The notes below the pieces were generated by a model. It did not search any database. It was not told the DNA's origin and saw nothing but the letters and a program-made list of their open reading frames with translations. From Subtercola boreus (GTDB lineage: Bacteria; Actinomycetota; Actinomycetes; Actinomycetales; Microbacteriaceae), in NCBI RefSeq assembly GCF_006716115.1, contig NZ_VFOO01000001.1:3224001-3288000 (forward strand): DNA of 64,000 nucleotides, in the 5' to 3' direction. Made by a program: the position numbers and the translations under genes. Of this stretch, positions 35,490 through 43,859 are shown one piece after another (within the stretch, counting starts at the first letter, position 1; the number at the start of each line of letters is the position of its first letter).

Positions 35490-36095
35490 TCAGGCGAGCC
35501 GGGTCGCCCCGGCCGTTCGGGTGCGGAAGCCGCCGCTGACCTGGATCAGCGCCGGAATGCTGGTGCCGAGCAGCTCGTCGAGGGCGAGAAGCTGCGCCTC
35601 GACGAGGTCTTTCGCGTCGGCGGGTGAGACCCCGCGCCGGCAGGAGACCGACACCTTCAGCACCGACGTGCCCTTCACGGCGTACGTCGAGACGTGCGAG
35701 CCGACGAGTTCGGGCCGGGAACTGAGCGAGTCCTGAAGGAGGTGCTCAGCCACCGAGGAGTCGACGATGGTGCGGCCGTGCTCGGTGGGCGCGTCTGCAA
35801 GCAGTTCACGGGTGTGCCCGCGCCCCTGCCGCACGATGAAGACCACGAAGAGCACGATGAACAGCACGGCGATGGCGGCGGCAGCGATCCAGAGCCAGCT
35901 GTGGCCGGTGCCGGCCAATGGTGTCGCCTTCAGCCAGTCGGTCACCGTGTTCTCTGCGCCGGGTGCCTGGTCGGCGAAACCGGTCTGCACCGACGGAAGG
36001 GCCCCGACGGCGAGGGCGCCGAGCCCGACGACGAGCAGGACAAGCCCGGCAAGCAGGATGACCGCGCGGTTCGCGCCGCGATTGGTGCTGTTCAT
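35490..36095 (-). CDS. Two-helix membrane protein of the Asp23 locus (AmaP-like)
   Basis: 201 residues. Two helices near the N-terminus (AVILLAGLVLLVVGLGALAVGAL, WLWIAAAAIAVLFIVLFVVFIV) followed by an Asp23-like cytoplasmic domain (GRTIVDSSVAEHLLQDSLSSRP, VSTYAVKGTSVLKVSVSCRRGVSPADAKDL). This is the layout of AmaP-type anchors for Asp23. Start overlaps the previous gene by ATGA; last gene of a five-gene operon. Confidence 0.75.
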   Translation of the reverse strand: MNSTNRGANRAVILLAGLVLLVVGLGALAVGALPSVQTGFADQAPGAENTVTDWLKATPLAGTGHSWLWIAAAAIAVLFIVLFVVFIVRQGRGHTRELLADAPTEHGRTIVDSSVAEHLLQDSLSSRPELVGSHVSTYAVKGTSVLKVSVSCRRGVSPADAKDLVEAQLLALDELLGTSIPALIQVSGGFRTRTAGATRLA

Positions 36096-36670
36096 GCTCC
36101 GACCTTTCCGTTCGAGCTGATGACGATGCGCGACCGGATGCCCGGCTTCAGTGCGTACGCCGCGAGCTGTTCATCCACCGCGCTGGCCACTGCGGCCTTG
36201 TCGACCGAGCTGCCCGACGCGGGGGTGACGTGCACCACCGCGGTGCGGTGCGTGACCGTGACGCTGGTGTTGTCGGGGCTGATGTTGGCGGCGCGGGCGG
36301 CGTGCCGTGCCAGTGCCGACGCGATCACCTCGTTGTCGATGACGGTCGCGGACCGCTCCGACGTGAGGGTGTGGCGTGCCCGGCGGGCACCCGAGAAGGC
36401 GGTGATCACGAAGACCAGGCCGACCAGCGCGACGACGATGCCGCCGGCGATCAGCGTCCAGGACGGGTAGCTGGGCGCATCCGTGACCCCCTGCGCCAGG
36501 GTGGCCGGAGCCGCGAGGAGCGGTGCGGCACCCAGCACGCGGAGCACGGACTCGACACCCAGGTAGGCGAGCACCAGGATGGCGATCACCGCGAGCACGA
36601 TGGCGAGACCCGAGAGGGGCGAGTGCGTCTCGCGCCGGTTCAGCCGGCGATAGAGCGAGGTGGTGCTCAT
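36092..36670 (-). CDS. DUF6286-type membrane protein of the Asp23 locus
   Basis: 192 residues with two helices (LAIVLAVIAILVLAYLGVESVL, WTLIAGGIVVALVGLVFVI) and a soluble Asp23-like C-terminus (ATVIDNEVIASALARHAARAANI, TSVTVTHRTAVVHVTPAS). Overlaps both neighbours by four bases, so it belongs to one coupled operon. Likely anchors Asp23-type proteins at the membrane. Confidence 0.75.
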   Translation of the reverse strand: MSTTSLYRRLNRRETHSPLSGLAIVLAVIAILVLAYLGVESVLRVLGAAPLLAAPATLAQGVTDAPSYPSWTLIAGGIVVALVGLVFVITAFSGARRARHTLTSERSATVIDNEVIASALARHAARAANISPDNTSVTVTHRTAVVHVTPASGSSVDKAAVASAVDEQLAAYALKPGIRSRIVISSNGKVGA

Positions 36671-37023
36671 GAGACGCGCCCTTCTCTCTGGAGGTCGATG
36701 CCCGTGAGCCGCACGGTGACGGTGGAGATGTCGGAACCGCTCAACTCCGTACCGCGAATCCGGATCTGCTTTTGGGCGGAGGCCGCTCGTTCGAGGAGGG
36801 AACCGCCCGTGCGGGCGACGATCCCCGGCTCAGCCGTGACCCGGGTGAGCGGTACCACGCCGAGCGGCGAGCGAACCGTCACTGCGAGCCGGCCGGAGGA
36901 GTCCGCCAGATCGATGCTGACGGTGCGCGCGTCGACGCCCAGAGCATCTGCCGCGACGGCCGCGATGAGCCGGTCGAGGGCCCTCGCGGTGACGCGGGTG
37001 TGCCCCAGGGTGGCCGGACTCAT
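36667..37023 (-). CDS. Small soluble protein of the Asp23 locus
   Basis: 118 residues, no membrane segment. VTARALDRLIAAVAADALGVDARTVSIDLADSSGRLAVTV has the alternating pattern of an Asp23-like domain; family not certain. Overlaps both neighbours by four bases. Confidence 0.65.
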   Translation of the reverse strand: MSPATLGHTRVTARALDRLIAAVAADALGVDARTVSIDLADSSGRLAVTVRSPLGVVPLTRVTAEPGIVARTGGSLLERAASAQKQIRIRGTELSGSDISTVTVRLTGIDLQREGRVS

Positions 37024-37217
37024 GACGACGAACGCTTCCCTCTGAACGCGCCGACCACCGCGGAGAGGTCGAGCTTGCCTTCGATGACACGGCCGACGAT
37101 CGCGCCGATCGCCATGGCGAACGCGACGAAGACGAAGGCCCAGAACCCGAAGGCGACCCAGGTCAACGCGAGGACGGCACCGATCGCGATGCCGGCGCGG
37201 GTTGCTGTGGAGGACAT
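37020..37217 (-). CDS. DUF2273 small membrane protein
   Basis: 65 residues, two helices with the pattern GIAIGAVLALTWVAFGFWAFVFVAFAMAIGAIVGRVIEGKLD; the G-x-x-x-G-R near the second helix end and acidic/basic tail are typical of DUF2273, which is regularly found beside Asp23. ATGA overlap with the next gene. Confidence 0.8.
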   Translation of the reverse strand: MSSTATRAGIAIGAVLALTWVAFGFWAFVFVAFAMAIGAIVGRVIEGKLDLSAVVGAFRGKRSSS

Positions 37218-37219
37218 GA

Positions 37220-37678
37220 CTACTGGACCCGGGCTTCGGCCTCAGGGGCGTTGTCGTCGGCCGACGGGATGAACACGTCGTCGACCGTCACGTTGACCTC
37301 GGTGACTTCGAGGCCCACGAGGTTCTCGATGGCGTCGATGATCGACGAGCGCACGTCGTTCGCGACATCCTGGAGGGCGACCGGGTACTCGGCCACGATG
37401 ATGACGTCGACGGCGACCTGGGTCTCGCCCACCTCGACGCTGATGCCCTGCGAGAGGTCGGTGTTGTTGATCGCGTTGCGGATCGACCCGATCACGCGGG
37501 CAGCTCCGCCGCCCAGGGCGTGCACTCCGCTGACCTCACGGGCGGCGATGCCGGCGACCTTCGCAACGACGCTGTCGTTGATGGTGGTCTTGCCGATCGC
37601 GGTCTCGGCGATGGGGGTGGTCGTGGCCGGGGTGGTGGCGATCGTGGCCGGCGTTACGGGGGTCGTGGTGTTTGCCAT
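37220..37678 (-). CDS. Asp23/Gls24 family envelope stress protein
   Basis: 152 residues, ATG 37678 with GGAG upstream. A Thr/Pro/Ala-rich N-terminus is followed by the Asp23 fold: GKTTINDSVVAKVAGIAAREVSGVHALGGG, VEVGETQVAVDVIIVAEYPVALQDVANDVRSSIIDAIENLVGLEVTEVNVTVDDVF (split over residues 30-140). Asp23 forms a membrane-tethered layer in staphylococci and is induced by envelope stress. First gene of the minus-strand operon and divergent from a sigma factor gene. Confidence 0.9.
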   Translation of the reverse strand: MANTTTPVTPATIATTPATTTPIAETAIGKTTINDSVVAKVAGIAAREVSGVHALGGGAARVIGSIRNAINNTDLSQGISVEVGETQVAVDVIIVAEYPVALQDVANDVRSSIIDAIENLVGLEVTEVNVTVDDVFIPSADDNAPEAEARVQ

Positions 37679-37844
37679 GAGATGCTCCAGTTGTGTGTGC
37701 ACGTCCCCGGGGTTCCGGGGGTGATGTGCGATAGTCACTAGTAAGACGGTGGCAGTGCCAGAATCGTCACGCCACCTCTTGAACTTTTTTTCCGATCCGT
37801 GCAAGTGGTCGGCTGGTGGATGTTCGGAGTGGAGGCGCAATCGG

Positions 37845-38408
37845 ATGGATGGAGCATCCACGCCCTCACTCGTCGACGCCGACGACCGCACCCTCGCGGG
37901 CCGTGCCGCCGATGGCGACGTGCGCGCCTTCGAGGTACTGGTGCGGCGGTACAGCCCCCTGATGCGCGCCTACGCGACACGGGTGCTCGGTTCGAACGAC
38001 GAGACCGACGACGTGGTGCAGGAGGCCTTCATCACCGCGTGGCAGCAGCTGTCGACGCTCGCCGACCCGAGTGTGGTGAAGAGTTGGCTGATGCGCATCG
38101 TGAGCCGGAAGAGCATCGACCGCATCCGTGCCCGGAAGCTCCACGTCGACATCGACGACCACGAGCAGGAGGCGCCGCCGTCGAGCACGCCCCCGCAGGT
38201 CGCCGAGGCCCACTCGCGCGAGGCGGCACTCGGCCAGGCCCTCAACGCCATGCCGGCCGAGCAGCGCCAGTGCTGGATTCTCAAGGAGATCGCCGACTAC
38301 AGTTACGACGACATCGCCCAGGAGCTCGACCTGCCCGTTTCCACCGTCCGCGGGCTGCTCGCCAGGGCCCGCAAGAACCTGATCCGTGAGATGGAGGCGT
38401 GGCGATGA
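37845..38408 (+). CDS. Sigma-70 family (ECF-type) RNA polymerase sigma factor
   Basis: 187 residues, ATG 37845. Region 2: DDRTLAGRAADGDVRAFEVLVRRYSPLM and DETDDVVQEAFITAWQQLSTL; region 4: LNAMPAEQRQCWILKEIADYSYDDIAQELDLPVSTVRGLLARARKNL. It is divergent from the Asp23 operon and overlaps the following gene by ATGA, so it very likely directs this envelope-stress locus, perhaps including itself (inference). Confidence 0.93.
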   Translation: MDGASTPSLVDADDRTLAGRAADGDVRAFEVLVRRYSPLMRAYATRVLGSNDETDDVVQEAFITAWQQLSTLADPSVVKSWLMRIVSRKSIDRIRARKLHVDIDDHEQEAPPSSTPPQVAEAHSREAALGQALNAMPAEQRQCWILKEIADYSYDDIAQELDLPVSTVRGLLARARKNLIREMEAWR

Positions 38409-39025
38409 CCGGAGACGCAGAACTCGAAGGCTTCGAGCCGGCCGACCTCGACGGCCACACCATCGACGAGCTGAGCGACTACCTCGCGGCGGGCCGCCAG
38501 CCGCTCGATCCCAGCATCGAGTCCTCGCCGGGCTGCCAGATCGCACTCGACGCCATGCTCCGGCTGAAGGGGCTGTCGCTGTCGCTGCTGGAATCGGATG
38601 TCGCGGAGCAACCGGCCACCGACGAGAGCTTCATCGCGGGCATCCTGAACAGCATCGGCTTCGAAGCGCAGTCCGGGCGGAACATCCCGGTGCAGCATCC
38701 GTCGGCGCACGCGTCGCTCACCCTCACGGAGGGTGCTGTGCGGGGGCTCATCCGTGCGGCCGGGGACACGGTGTCCGGAGTGCTGATCGGCCGGTGCGTG
38801 CTGCAGGGCGAGGTGAGCATCCCCGGCGAACCGATCTCGGTGCTCGTCGACGCGAGCGTGTTCTGGGGCGAGTCGATTCCGCTGGCCGCTGCGCGCATCC
38901 GCGAGGCCATCTACGCCGAGCTGCTGAAACACACCGAACTGAACATCGTCGCGATCGACGTGACCATCCACGATGTGCACCTGTCGCGGAGTCTCGGCGA
39001 GCAGTCCGTCGAGGAGATCGAATGA
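38405..39025 (+). CDS. Anti-sigma-like/Asp23-like two-part protein
   Basis: 206 residues from ATG 38405 (overlaps sigma stop; a GTG at 38399 is an alternative). The N-terminal 60 residues (GHTIDELSDYLAAGRQP, DPSIESSPGCQIALDAMLRL) have the helical, acidic look of an anti-sigma domain; the C-terminal half (GEVSIPGEPISVLVDASVFWGESIPLAAARIREAIYAEL) resembles Asp23. No membrane segment. A soluble anti-sigma or co-regulator is plausible from position and coupling; not proven. Confidence 0.65.
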   Translation: MTGDAELEGFEPADLDGHTIDELSDYLAAGRQPLDPSIESSPGCQIALDAMLRLKGLSLSLLESDVAEQPATDESFIAGILNSIGFEAQSGRNIPVQHPSAHASLTLTEGAVRGLIRAAGDTVSGVLIGRCVLQGEVSIPGEPISVLVDASVFWGESIPLAAARIREAIYAELLKHTELNIVAIDVTIHDVHLSRSLGEQSVEEIE

Positions 39026-39390
39026 GAGGCCCCGGGATGAACGACAGGCCCCAGCAGGATGATCGAACCGCTGTGAGCCTTGCGCTCACCGAGACCGTGC
39101 GCAAGGTGCACGGCGTGAGCGAGGTGTACTCGTCTGCGCCCGTCGTCGTAGCGACGGTCTCGAAGGTGACCCAGCTCGTCACCCGGGGCGCCGTGTCCCC
39201 CGACGTGGTCGCGGTGTCGGAGGTCGACGGTGAACTGGTGGTGGCTGTGACCATCGGCGTGAGCGAAGGGGTGTCCGCCACCCAGGTGTGCCGTGACGTC
39301 TACGACGCCATCGCTGAACAGCTCGGCGCGGCCCTCTCCGATCCGCTCCGGCCGCTGAGCATCGCGGTCAAGGTGGCGCGGATCGGCTGA
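39022..39390 (+). CDS. Small Asp23-like protein of the sigma operon
   Basis: 122 residues from ATG 39022 (ATGA overlap; ATG 39037 also possible). Alternating strands and helices like Asp23: LALTETVRKVHGVSEVYSSAP, VSEVDGELVVAVTIGVSEGVSATQVCRDVYDAIAEQL. Third gene of the sigma operon. Confidence 0.65.
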   Translation: MRGPGMNDRPQQDDRTAVSLALTETVRKVHGVSEVYSSAPVVVATVSKVTQLVTRGAVSPDVVAVSEVDGELVVAVTIGVSEGVSATQVCRDVYDAIAEQLGAALSDPLRPLSIAVKVARIG

Positions 39391-39405
39391 GGTCCGAGGC
39401 TGCCG

Positions 39406-40500
39406 TCAGGAGACTGTCACGGCCACTCGTACCGGCGACGCGGTCGGCACCACCGCTGCTGGCGGCGCCACCACCGCTGACGGCACTGCCGTCGGTGCCA
39501 GCATCGAGGTCGCCGAGGCCGACCGGAACTCGCGCGGAGTCATGCCGTGGCGGGTCCGCAGCGCGAACCGCATCTCCTTGGTGCTCGAGAAGCCGCTCGC
39601 GGCAGCGACTCCGCCGAGCGGAAGCCCAACGTTGCTGCCCGTGTCCGCCAGAAGGGCTGCCGCCGACTCCGCGCGTCGGTCGCGGATCGCATCGCTGATC
39701 GTCGACCGGTTCTGCGCAAAAGCGCGCTGCAACTGGCGGAGCGAGATGTGCAGTCGCACGGCCAGGGACGCAGGGTCGAGCAGCGGGTCGCGGAACTCCC
39801 GGTCGATCAGGGCGAGCGCGGCAGCCCAGAGGCCGGCAGCGGGCAGGGCCCGGGCTTCGACACGGCCGCTCTGCTCGCGGAACAGTGCCGAGACCAGCTG
39901 GCTCAGTGCCCTGACCGCCGGATGCCCGTTGCCGACATCCCCGTCGGTGCCCCCGTCGACGCCGAAGCCCGGCTCATCGGCGCGGCCCATCAGCCCGAGC
40001 ACGAAGGCGAGCGTCGGTGCCGTGAGCATCAGTGCCTCGTCGAACCGTCCCAACGACCGGTGACCTTGTTCGGCGCCCCCGAGCGACTCGCGCGGAACGG
40101 CGACGCGAACCACCCGAGAGGTCTGCACGCTGGTGCCGGAGACCTGTCTCCGGACTGAAAGCCAGCCCGCTCTGCCTTTTCCGAGGGAGAGCTCCCGGTC
40201 GGCATCGACGATGTCGTACCCGCCGGAGAGGACGAAGATCGCGCTGACGCGGTCCCGGTCATCCACCCCACCGGTCTCGACAGACGAGACCGTGCACGCC
40301 GTGTGGATCGTGTCTGAGACGATCACGTCGCCGAACGTCCACCGTGTGCCACGCGAACGGAAGGCATGCGGGTCGGCGCAGTCGATGCGCACGGGTGCCC
40401 GGTCGATTCCGTCCTGGCCGGCGAGGGACCACTGCACCCGGCTGGTGTCTCGAGTCTGTCCCACCCCTTCATCTTGGCTCATTCGGGTGATGAGCTCCAT
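39406..40500 (-). CDS. AraC family transcriptional regulator
   Basis: 364 residues. The C-terminal AraC HTH pair is clear: LDPASLAVRLHISLRQLQRAF and LGGVAAASGFSSTKEMRFALRTRHGMTPREFR. The N-terminal domain (about 210 residues) is an AraC-binding-like sensor (VSAIFVLSGGYDIVDADRELSLGKGRAGWLSV). A Pro/Ala/Val-rich tail follows the HTH. Start could be ATG 40500 or 40482. Target not evident. Confidence 0.88.
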   Translation of the reverse strand: MELITRMSQDEGVGQTRDTSRVQWSLAGQDGIDRAPVRIDCADPHAFRSRGTRWTFGDVIVSDTIHTACTVSSVETGGVDDRDRVSAIFVLSGGYDIVDADRELSLGKGRAGWLSVRRQVSGTSVQTSRVVRVAVPRESLGGAEQGHRSLGRFDEALMLTAPTLAFVLGLMGRADEPGFGVDGGTDGDVGNGHPAVRALSQLVSALFREQSGRVEARALPAAGLWAAALALIDREFRDPLLDPASLAVRLHISLRQLQRAFAQNRSTISDAIRDRRAESAAALLADTGSNVGLPLGGVAAASGFSSTKEMRFALRTRHGMTPREFRSASATSMLAPTAVPSAVVAPPAAVVPTASPVRVAVTVS

Positions 40501-40512
40501 CCCCCGAATGAA

Positions 40513-40797
40513 TCACTCCTGCGGCTTCACTCCCGAGGTTTCTCTCGTGAGGTCGGGGCTCGTGGGGCAGTACAGCTGCGTACGCTCGCCGGAGCGGTCG
40601 ATCTCATGGTCGGACATCATTCTGCCGCAGAGCGGACACGATCCCGCCTGCGCCCTGGCGGCCTTCGATTCTGCGGACTCGGTGTCGATCGGGCCGAGGG
40701 GCGGCGGGCCGAGGTAGGGGAAGAGGCGCGCGTTCAGCCAGTTGCCGAGCCCTCCGGCCTCTTTCAGAGTCGGTTTGTGCACACCGTTCGTTCCCAT
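40513..40797 (-). CDS. Small zinc-ribbon protein, unknown
   Basis: 94 residues, ATG 40797. The C-terminal half has a possible metal site: CPLCGRMM, D-H-E and YCP; N-terminus KPTLKEAGGLGNWLNARLFPYLGPPPLG is conserved-looking. Divergent from the OhrR-type MarR gene with a palindrome between, so probably controlled by it. Confidence 0.65.
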   Translation of the reverse strand: MGTNGVHKPTLKEAGGLGNWLNARLFPYLGPPPLGPIDTESAESKAARAQAGSCPLCGRMMSDHEIDRSGERTQLYCPTSPDLTRETSGVKPQE

Positions 40798-40801
40798 ATC
40801 A

Positions 40802-40813
40802 TTAGTGTACTAA
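40802..40813. promoter_or_regulatory. Candidate MarR/OhrR operator
   Basis: TTAGTGTACTAA has perfect 5-bp arms around GT and lies between the zinc-ribbon gene start and the MarR start, overlapping the likely -10 region. Confidence 0.5.
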
Positions 40814-40836
40814 CTAAAAGCGTGAGGAGCGCACCT

Positions 40837-41337
40837 GTGCCCGAATCGTTCGACGACCCGCTCGCCCTGGAGAACCAGGTCTGTTACGCACTGGCGGTCG
40901 CGGCGCGTACCGTGACCGGTCTCTACCGGCCGATCCTCGAACCCCTCGGGCTGACGCACCCCCAGTACCTCGTGATGCTCGCGCTCTGGGAACAGAATCC
41001 GCGCTCGCTCCGCGGCCTCGCGGCGGCGCTCAGCCTCGAACCCGCGACACTGTCGCCGCTCCTCAGGCGCCTCGAATCGGCCGGCCACGTTCGGCGCGAG
41101 AGGAACGCGGCAGACGAACGGATGCTCGACATCACCCTCACGGAGAGCGGGCTCGCGCTCCGCGCCGCTGCGCTCAGCATTCCTCCGCGGGTCGCCCAGG
41201 CCCTGGACATGTCGGTCGCGGAGCTCGAGCAGCTCCGCGCGGTGCTGCACCGGGTGATCGGGGCCGCGAGCACGACGACCCCGGTTCCGGAGCCGGCTGT
41301 TCCGGAGCAGGCGGTGCGGGAGCAGGCGGTGCGGTAG
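40837..41337 (+). CDS. MarR family regulator, OhrR-like
   Basis: 166 residues. GTG 40837 is preferred because AGGAG lies seven bases upstream. The N-terminus LENQVCYALAVAARTVTGLYRPILEPLGLTHPQYLVMLALWE closely follows the OhrR pattern, including the redox Cys (here residue 16). HTH LRGLAAALSLEPATLSPLLRRLESAGHVRRER. OhrR senses organic peroxides by oxidation of that Cys; no ohr gene is adjacent, so the target may be the divergent zinc-ribbon gene. Confidence 0.87.
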   Translation: MPESFDDPLALENQVCYALAVAARTVTGLYRPILEPLGLTHPQYLVMLALWEQNPRSLRGLAAALSLEPATLSPLLRRLESAGHVRRERNAADERMLDITLTESGLALRAAALSIPPRVAQALDMSVAELEQLRAVLHRVIGAASTTTPVPEPAVPEQAVREQAVR

Positions 41338-41346
41338 CTTCGGGAT

Positions 41347-43263
41347 GTGATCTGGCTGCCTCGGTTTCGCGCCGCGATGATTCCCGCGGGCATCCTGCTC
41401 CTCTACATGGTGGCCGCATTCAGCACCCTGTACAGCTGGCAGAACGCCGGCTTCACCCTCACCGGCGACGAACCGCACTACCTGGTGATCGCCCGGGGCA
41501 TCATCGTCGACCACACCCTCGAGCAGACCGTTCCGTACCGTGAGGCCTTCGAGCAGGGGCTCTTCTTCGGGGGGACGATCGCCGAACCGCCGTCGCCCGC
41601 CAACACCCACGCGTACCTCGGCCCGCACGGTCTCTTCAACATCCACAATTTCGGGCTCCCCCTTCTCATCGCTGTGCCCTACGCACTCCAGGGGGTGCTC
41701 GGCGTCAAGGTCTTCCTGGTTCTGGTGGGAGGCCTCGCGCTGGTGCTGATGTGGAAGATCAGCGGCGTCTTCATCCCCTCGACGACGGTCCGTGCGGTCT
41801 CGGTCGGGGCCGCCGGGCTCGGGATGCCCCTGCTGCCGGGTGCGAACCAGATCTTTCCCGACATCACGGCCGGCGTTCTCTGCCTGGTCGGCCTGTACTG
41901 GCTGCTGACGGTGCGTCACAGCCGGCCGGTCTGGCGGGAGGTGGTGATGGGGGTCGCAGTGGGGTACCTGCCGCTGTTGCAGATCAAGTTCGCGCTGCCC
42001 GCGGTGATCCTCGCCGCCGCGCTCGCCGTGGCGATAGCGCAGCGTGACGCGCCGACCCGCGCTCGCCGCTGGGGCCGTGCAGCCGTCATCGTGGTGCCGG
42101 TCGGCGTGCTGCTCGGCACTGTCTTCGCCCTCAACCTGTACGCGTTCTCGAACCTGACCGGCCCCTACGAGCCGGGGGCCTTCGATGTGGGGCCCGCCGC
42201 GCTGATGTCGTTCGTCGGGCTGCTGATCGACCAGAACCAGGGCCTGCTCTTCCAGAACCCGATCGCGTTCGCCGGGCTCGTCGGAATCGGGCTGCTGTTC
42301 GCCTGGCGGCGGGGCTTCGCGTTCGTGTGGGCTCTGGTGTTCCTCGCCCTCATCGTGCCGAACGCTCTTCTCGCGAACGAGTACGGAGGGTATTCGCTGA
42401 ACGGACGGTTCCAGTACGCGGGAGCGCTGGTGTTCGGCATCGCCACCCTCTTCGCCCTCGGCCGGCTCGCCGAACGCCGCCGGGTGCTGTGGATGATCGT
42501 CTGCACCGTCGGCGTCGGCCTCTCTGCGGCGTTCTGGGCTGTGCTGACCTTCTCACCGACGTTCCTCGAATACGGAGGGCGACTCCTCTACCGGCAGGAC
42601 CCCCTGCCCTGGCTGCTGAACTACAGCGTGTTCTTCTTTCCGCTGCAGAACGCCCTGCCGGCCCTCTACGACGAGGCGTGGGCGTCGACCTTCTGGCCGA
42701 ACTACGCCTGGGCGGCCGTCGTGCTGGTGCTGCTCGTCTTCGGGTTCGCGGTGGGTGTCGGGGGCTTTCCGCGCCGTACAGTCGGAATGCCGGTCCTCGC
42801 CGGTCTCACTGTCACGGTGCTCGCTGGCGCTCTGATCGTTGCGGGCCTCACCGCAGTCACCCCCACACCTCCTCGGCACTACGCGGCCTCCGAGCTCATT
42901 GTGCTCCAGGGCACCCCCGTGCCCGAGGGAGTCTCGGCCTCGGCGGCCACCGGCCAGACGGCTGGACCGGTCACCGAGGGCCCGATCACCCTGCTGCGGC
43001 AGGGCAGCTACACGCTCTCGCTCACCTACTCGAGCTCGGCCCCGACGTCGGTCGTCGTCGGCAGTTGGCAGCCTGATCCGGCCCACGCCACGGCTCCCCC
43101 CGAGCGGGCGCTGACCGGCACCGCAGGGGCCGAGGTGACGGTGAGCCAGACCGTCGAGCTGGCGAACATCGTGCCGGCCACTCTGCAGCTGCGCACGATC
43201 TGGAACGGAACCGGCCAGCTCACGGTGCTGGGCGCGACCTACAGCCTCTCCGCAGGCCGATAG
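41347..43263 (+). CDS. Large polytopic membrane protein, GT-C glycosyltransferase-like layout
   Basis: 638 residues, GTG 41347. A first helix is followed by an external loop with the acidic motif TLTGDEPHYLVIARGI, then about ten more helices and a C-terminal beta-rich ectodomain of about 130 residues (ELIVLQGTPVPEGVSAS, SYTLSLTYSSSAPTSVVVGSW). An acidic motif in the first loop plus many helices is the layout of GT-C glycosyltransferases using lipid-linked sugars; this is inference and no family is claimed. Confidence 0.65.
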   Translation: MIWLPRFRAAMIPAGILLLYMVAAFSTLYSWQNAGFTLTGDEPHYLVIARGIIVDHTLEQTVPYREAFEQGLFFGGTIAEPPSPANTHAYLGPHGLFNIHNFGLPLLIAVPYALQGVLGVKVFLVLVGGLALVLMWKISGVFIPSTTVRAVSVGAAGLGMPLLPGANQIFPDITAGVLCLVGLYWLLTVRHSRPVWREVVMGVAVGYLPLLQIKFALPAVILAAALAVAIAQRDAPTRARRWGRAAVIVVPVGVLLGTVFALNLYAFSNLTGPYEPGAFDVGPAALMSFVGLLIDQNQGLLFQNPIAFAGLVGIGLLFAWRRGFAFVWALVFLALIVPNALLANEYGGYSLNGRFQYAGALVFGIATLFALGRLAERRRVLWMIVCTVGVGLSAAFWAVLTFSPTFLEYGGRLLYRQDPLPWLLNYSVFFFPLQNALPALYDEAWASTFWPNYAWAAVVLVLLVFGFAVGVGGFPRRTVGMPVLAGLTVTVLAGALIVAGLTAVTPTPPRHYAASELIVLQGTPVPEGVSASAATGQTAGPVTEGPITLLRQGSYTLSLTYSSSAPTSVVVGSWQPDPAHATAPPERALTGTAGAEVTVSQTVELANIVPATLQLRTIWNGTGQLTVLGATYSLSAGR

Positions 43264-43289
43264 TCGCCCTGACGGCCAGGCGGGCGGCC

Positions 43290-43344
43290 GGACGGGAGGG
43301 CGGCCGGGCGGGCGGGCGGACGGGAGGGCGGCCGGGCGGGCGGG
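43290..43344. repeat. GC-only 28-bp tandem repeat, two copies
   Basis: A G-rich unit beginning GGACGGGAGGGCGGCCGGGC repeats at 43290 and 43318 between two convergent genes. Many GGG tracts on the plus strand could form quadruplex structure. Confidence 0.7.
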
Positions 43345-43408
43345 ACGCTGGGCGGGCGGCCGCACCGTTGCGGCGCGGGGCGGGGCGGGGCCATGGTACG
43401 CGGGGGAG

Positions 43409-43852
43409 TCAGACCAACCGCGCGCAGGTGATGCAGAGCGCGGCCGAGGGGAGGGCATCCAGACGCTCGAAACCGATCGGCTGACCGCACCGGATGCATG
43501 CCCCGTAGGTACCGGCCGCGAGACGTTCGAGCGCGGCGTCGACCTCGGCAGAGGACCGCGCGAGTCCGTCCGTCACGCCCGCGATCCGCGACCACTCCGA
43601 CGAGAGCGTCGGGCCCTCGGGGTCGTGCTCGTCGTCGGCCGAGGCGTCGCTCCGGGCCTCCCGCACGTCGGCGAGCGACCCCGTCATGCGCCGGAGCTCA
43701 GCGTCGAGGCTTTCGCGCTGCCGCCGGAGGGCGGCTTCGAGGTGGGCGAGCTGGGCATCCGTCAGCGGTATCGCGTCAGGCATCGCGGGCGGCACCGCGG
43801 CCCCCTCGCCCTGCCCGCTCACCGGCTCGTCGCTCACCGGCTCGTCACCCAC
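43409..43852 (-). CDS. DksA/TraR-type C4 zinc-finger protein
   Basis: 147 residues. C-terminal C4 finger GTYGACIRCGQPIGFERLDALPSAALCITCARL, preceded by a long helix (AQLAHLEAALRRQRESLDAELRRM) as in TraR/DksA proteins that bind RNA polymerase secondary channel. Start GTG 43852 is seven bases after the previous stop; ATG 43783 removes a DEPVSDEPVS repeat and may be the real one. Confidence 0.85.
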   Translation of the reverse strand: MGDEPVSDEPVSGQGEGAAVPPAMPDAIPLTDAQLAHLEAALRRQRESLDAELRRMTGSLADVREARSDASADDEHDPEGPTLSSEWSRIAGVTDGLARSSAEVDAALERLAAGTYGACIRCGQPIGFERLDALPSAALCITCARLV

Positions 43853-43859
43853 CGGCCCG

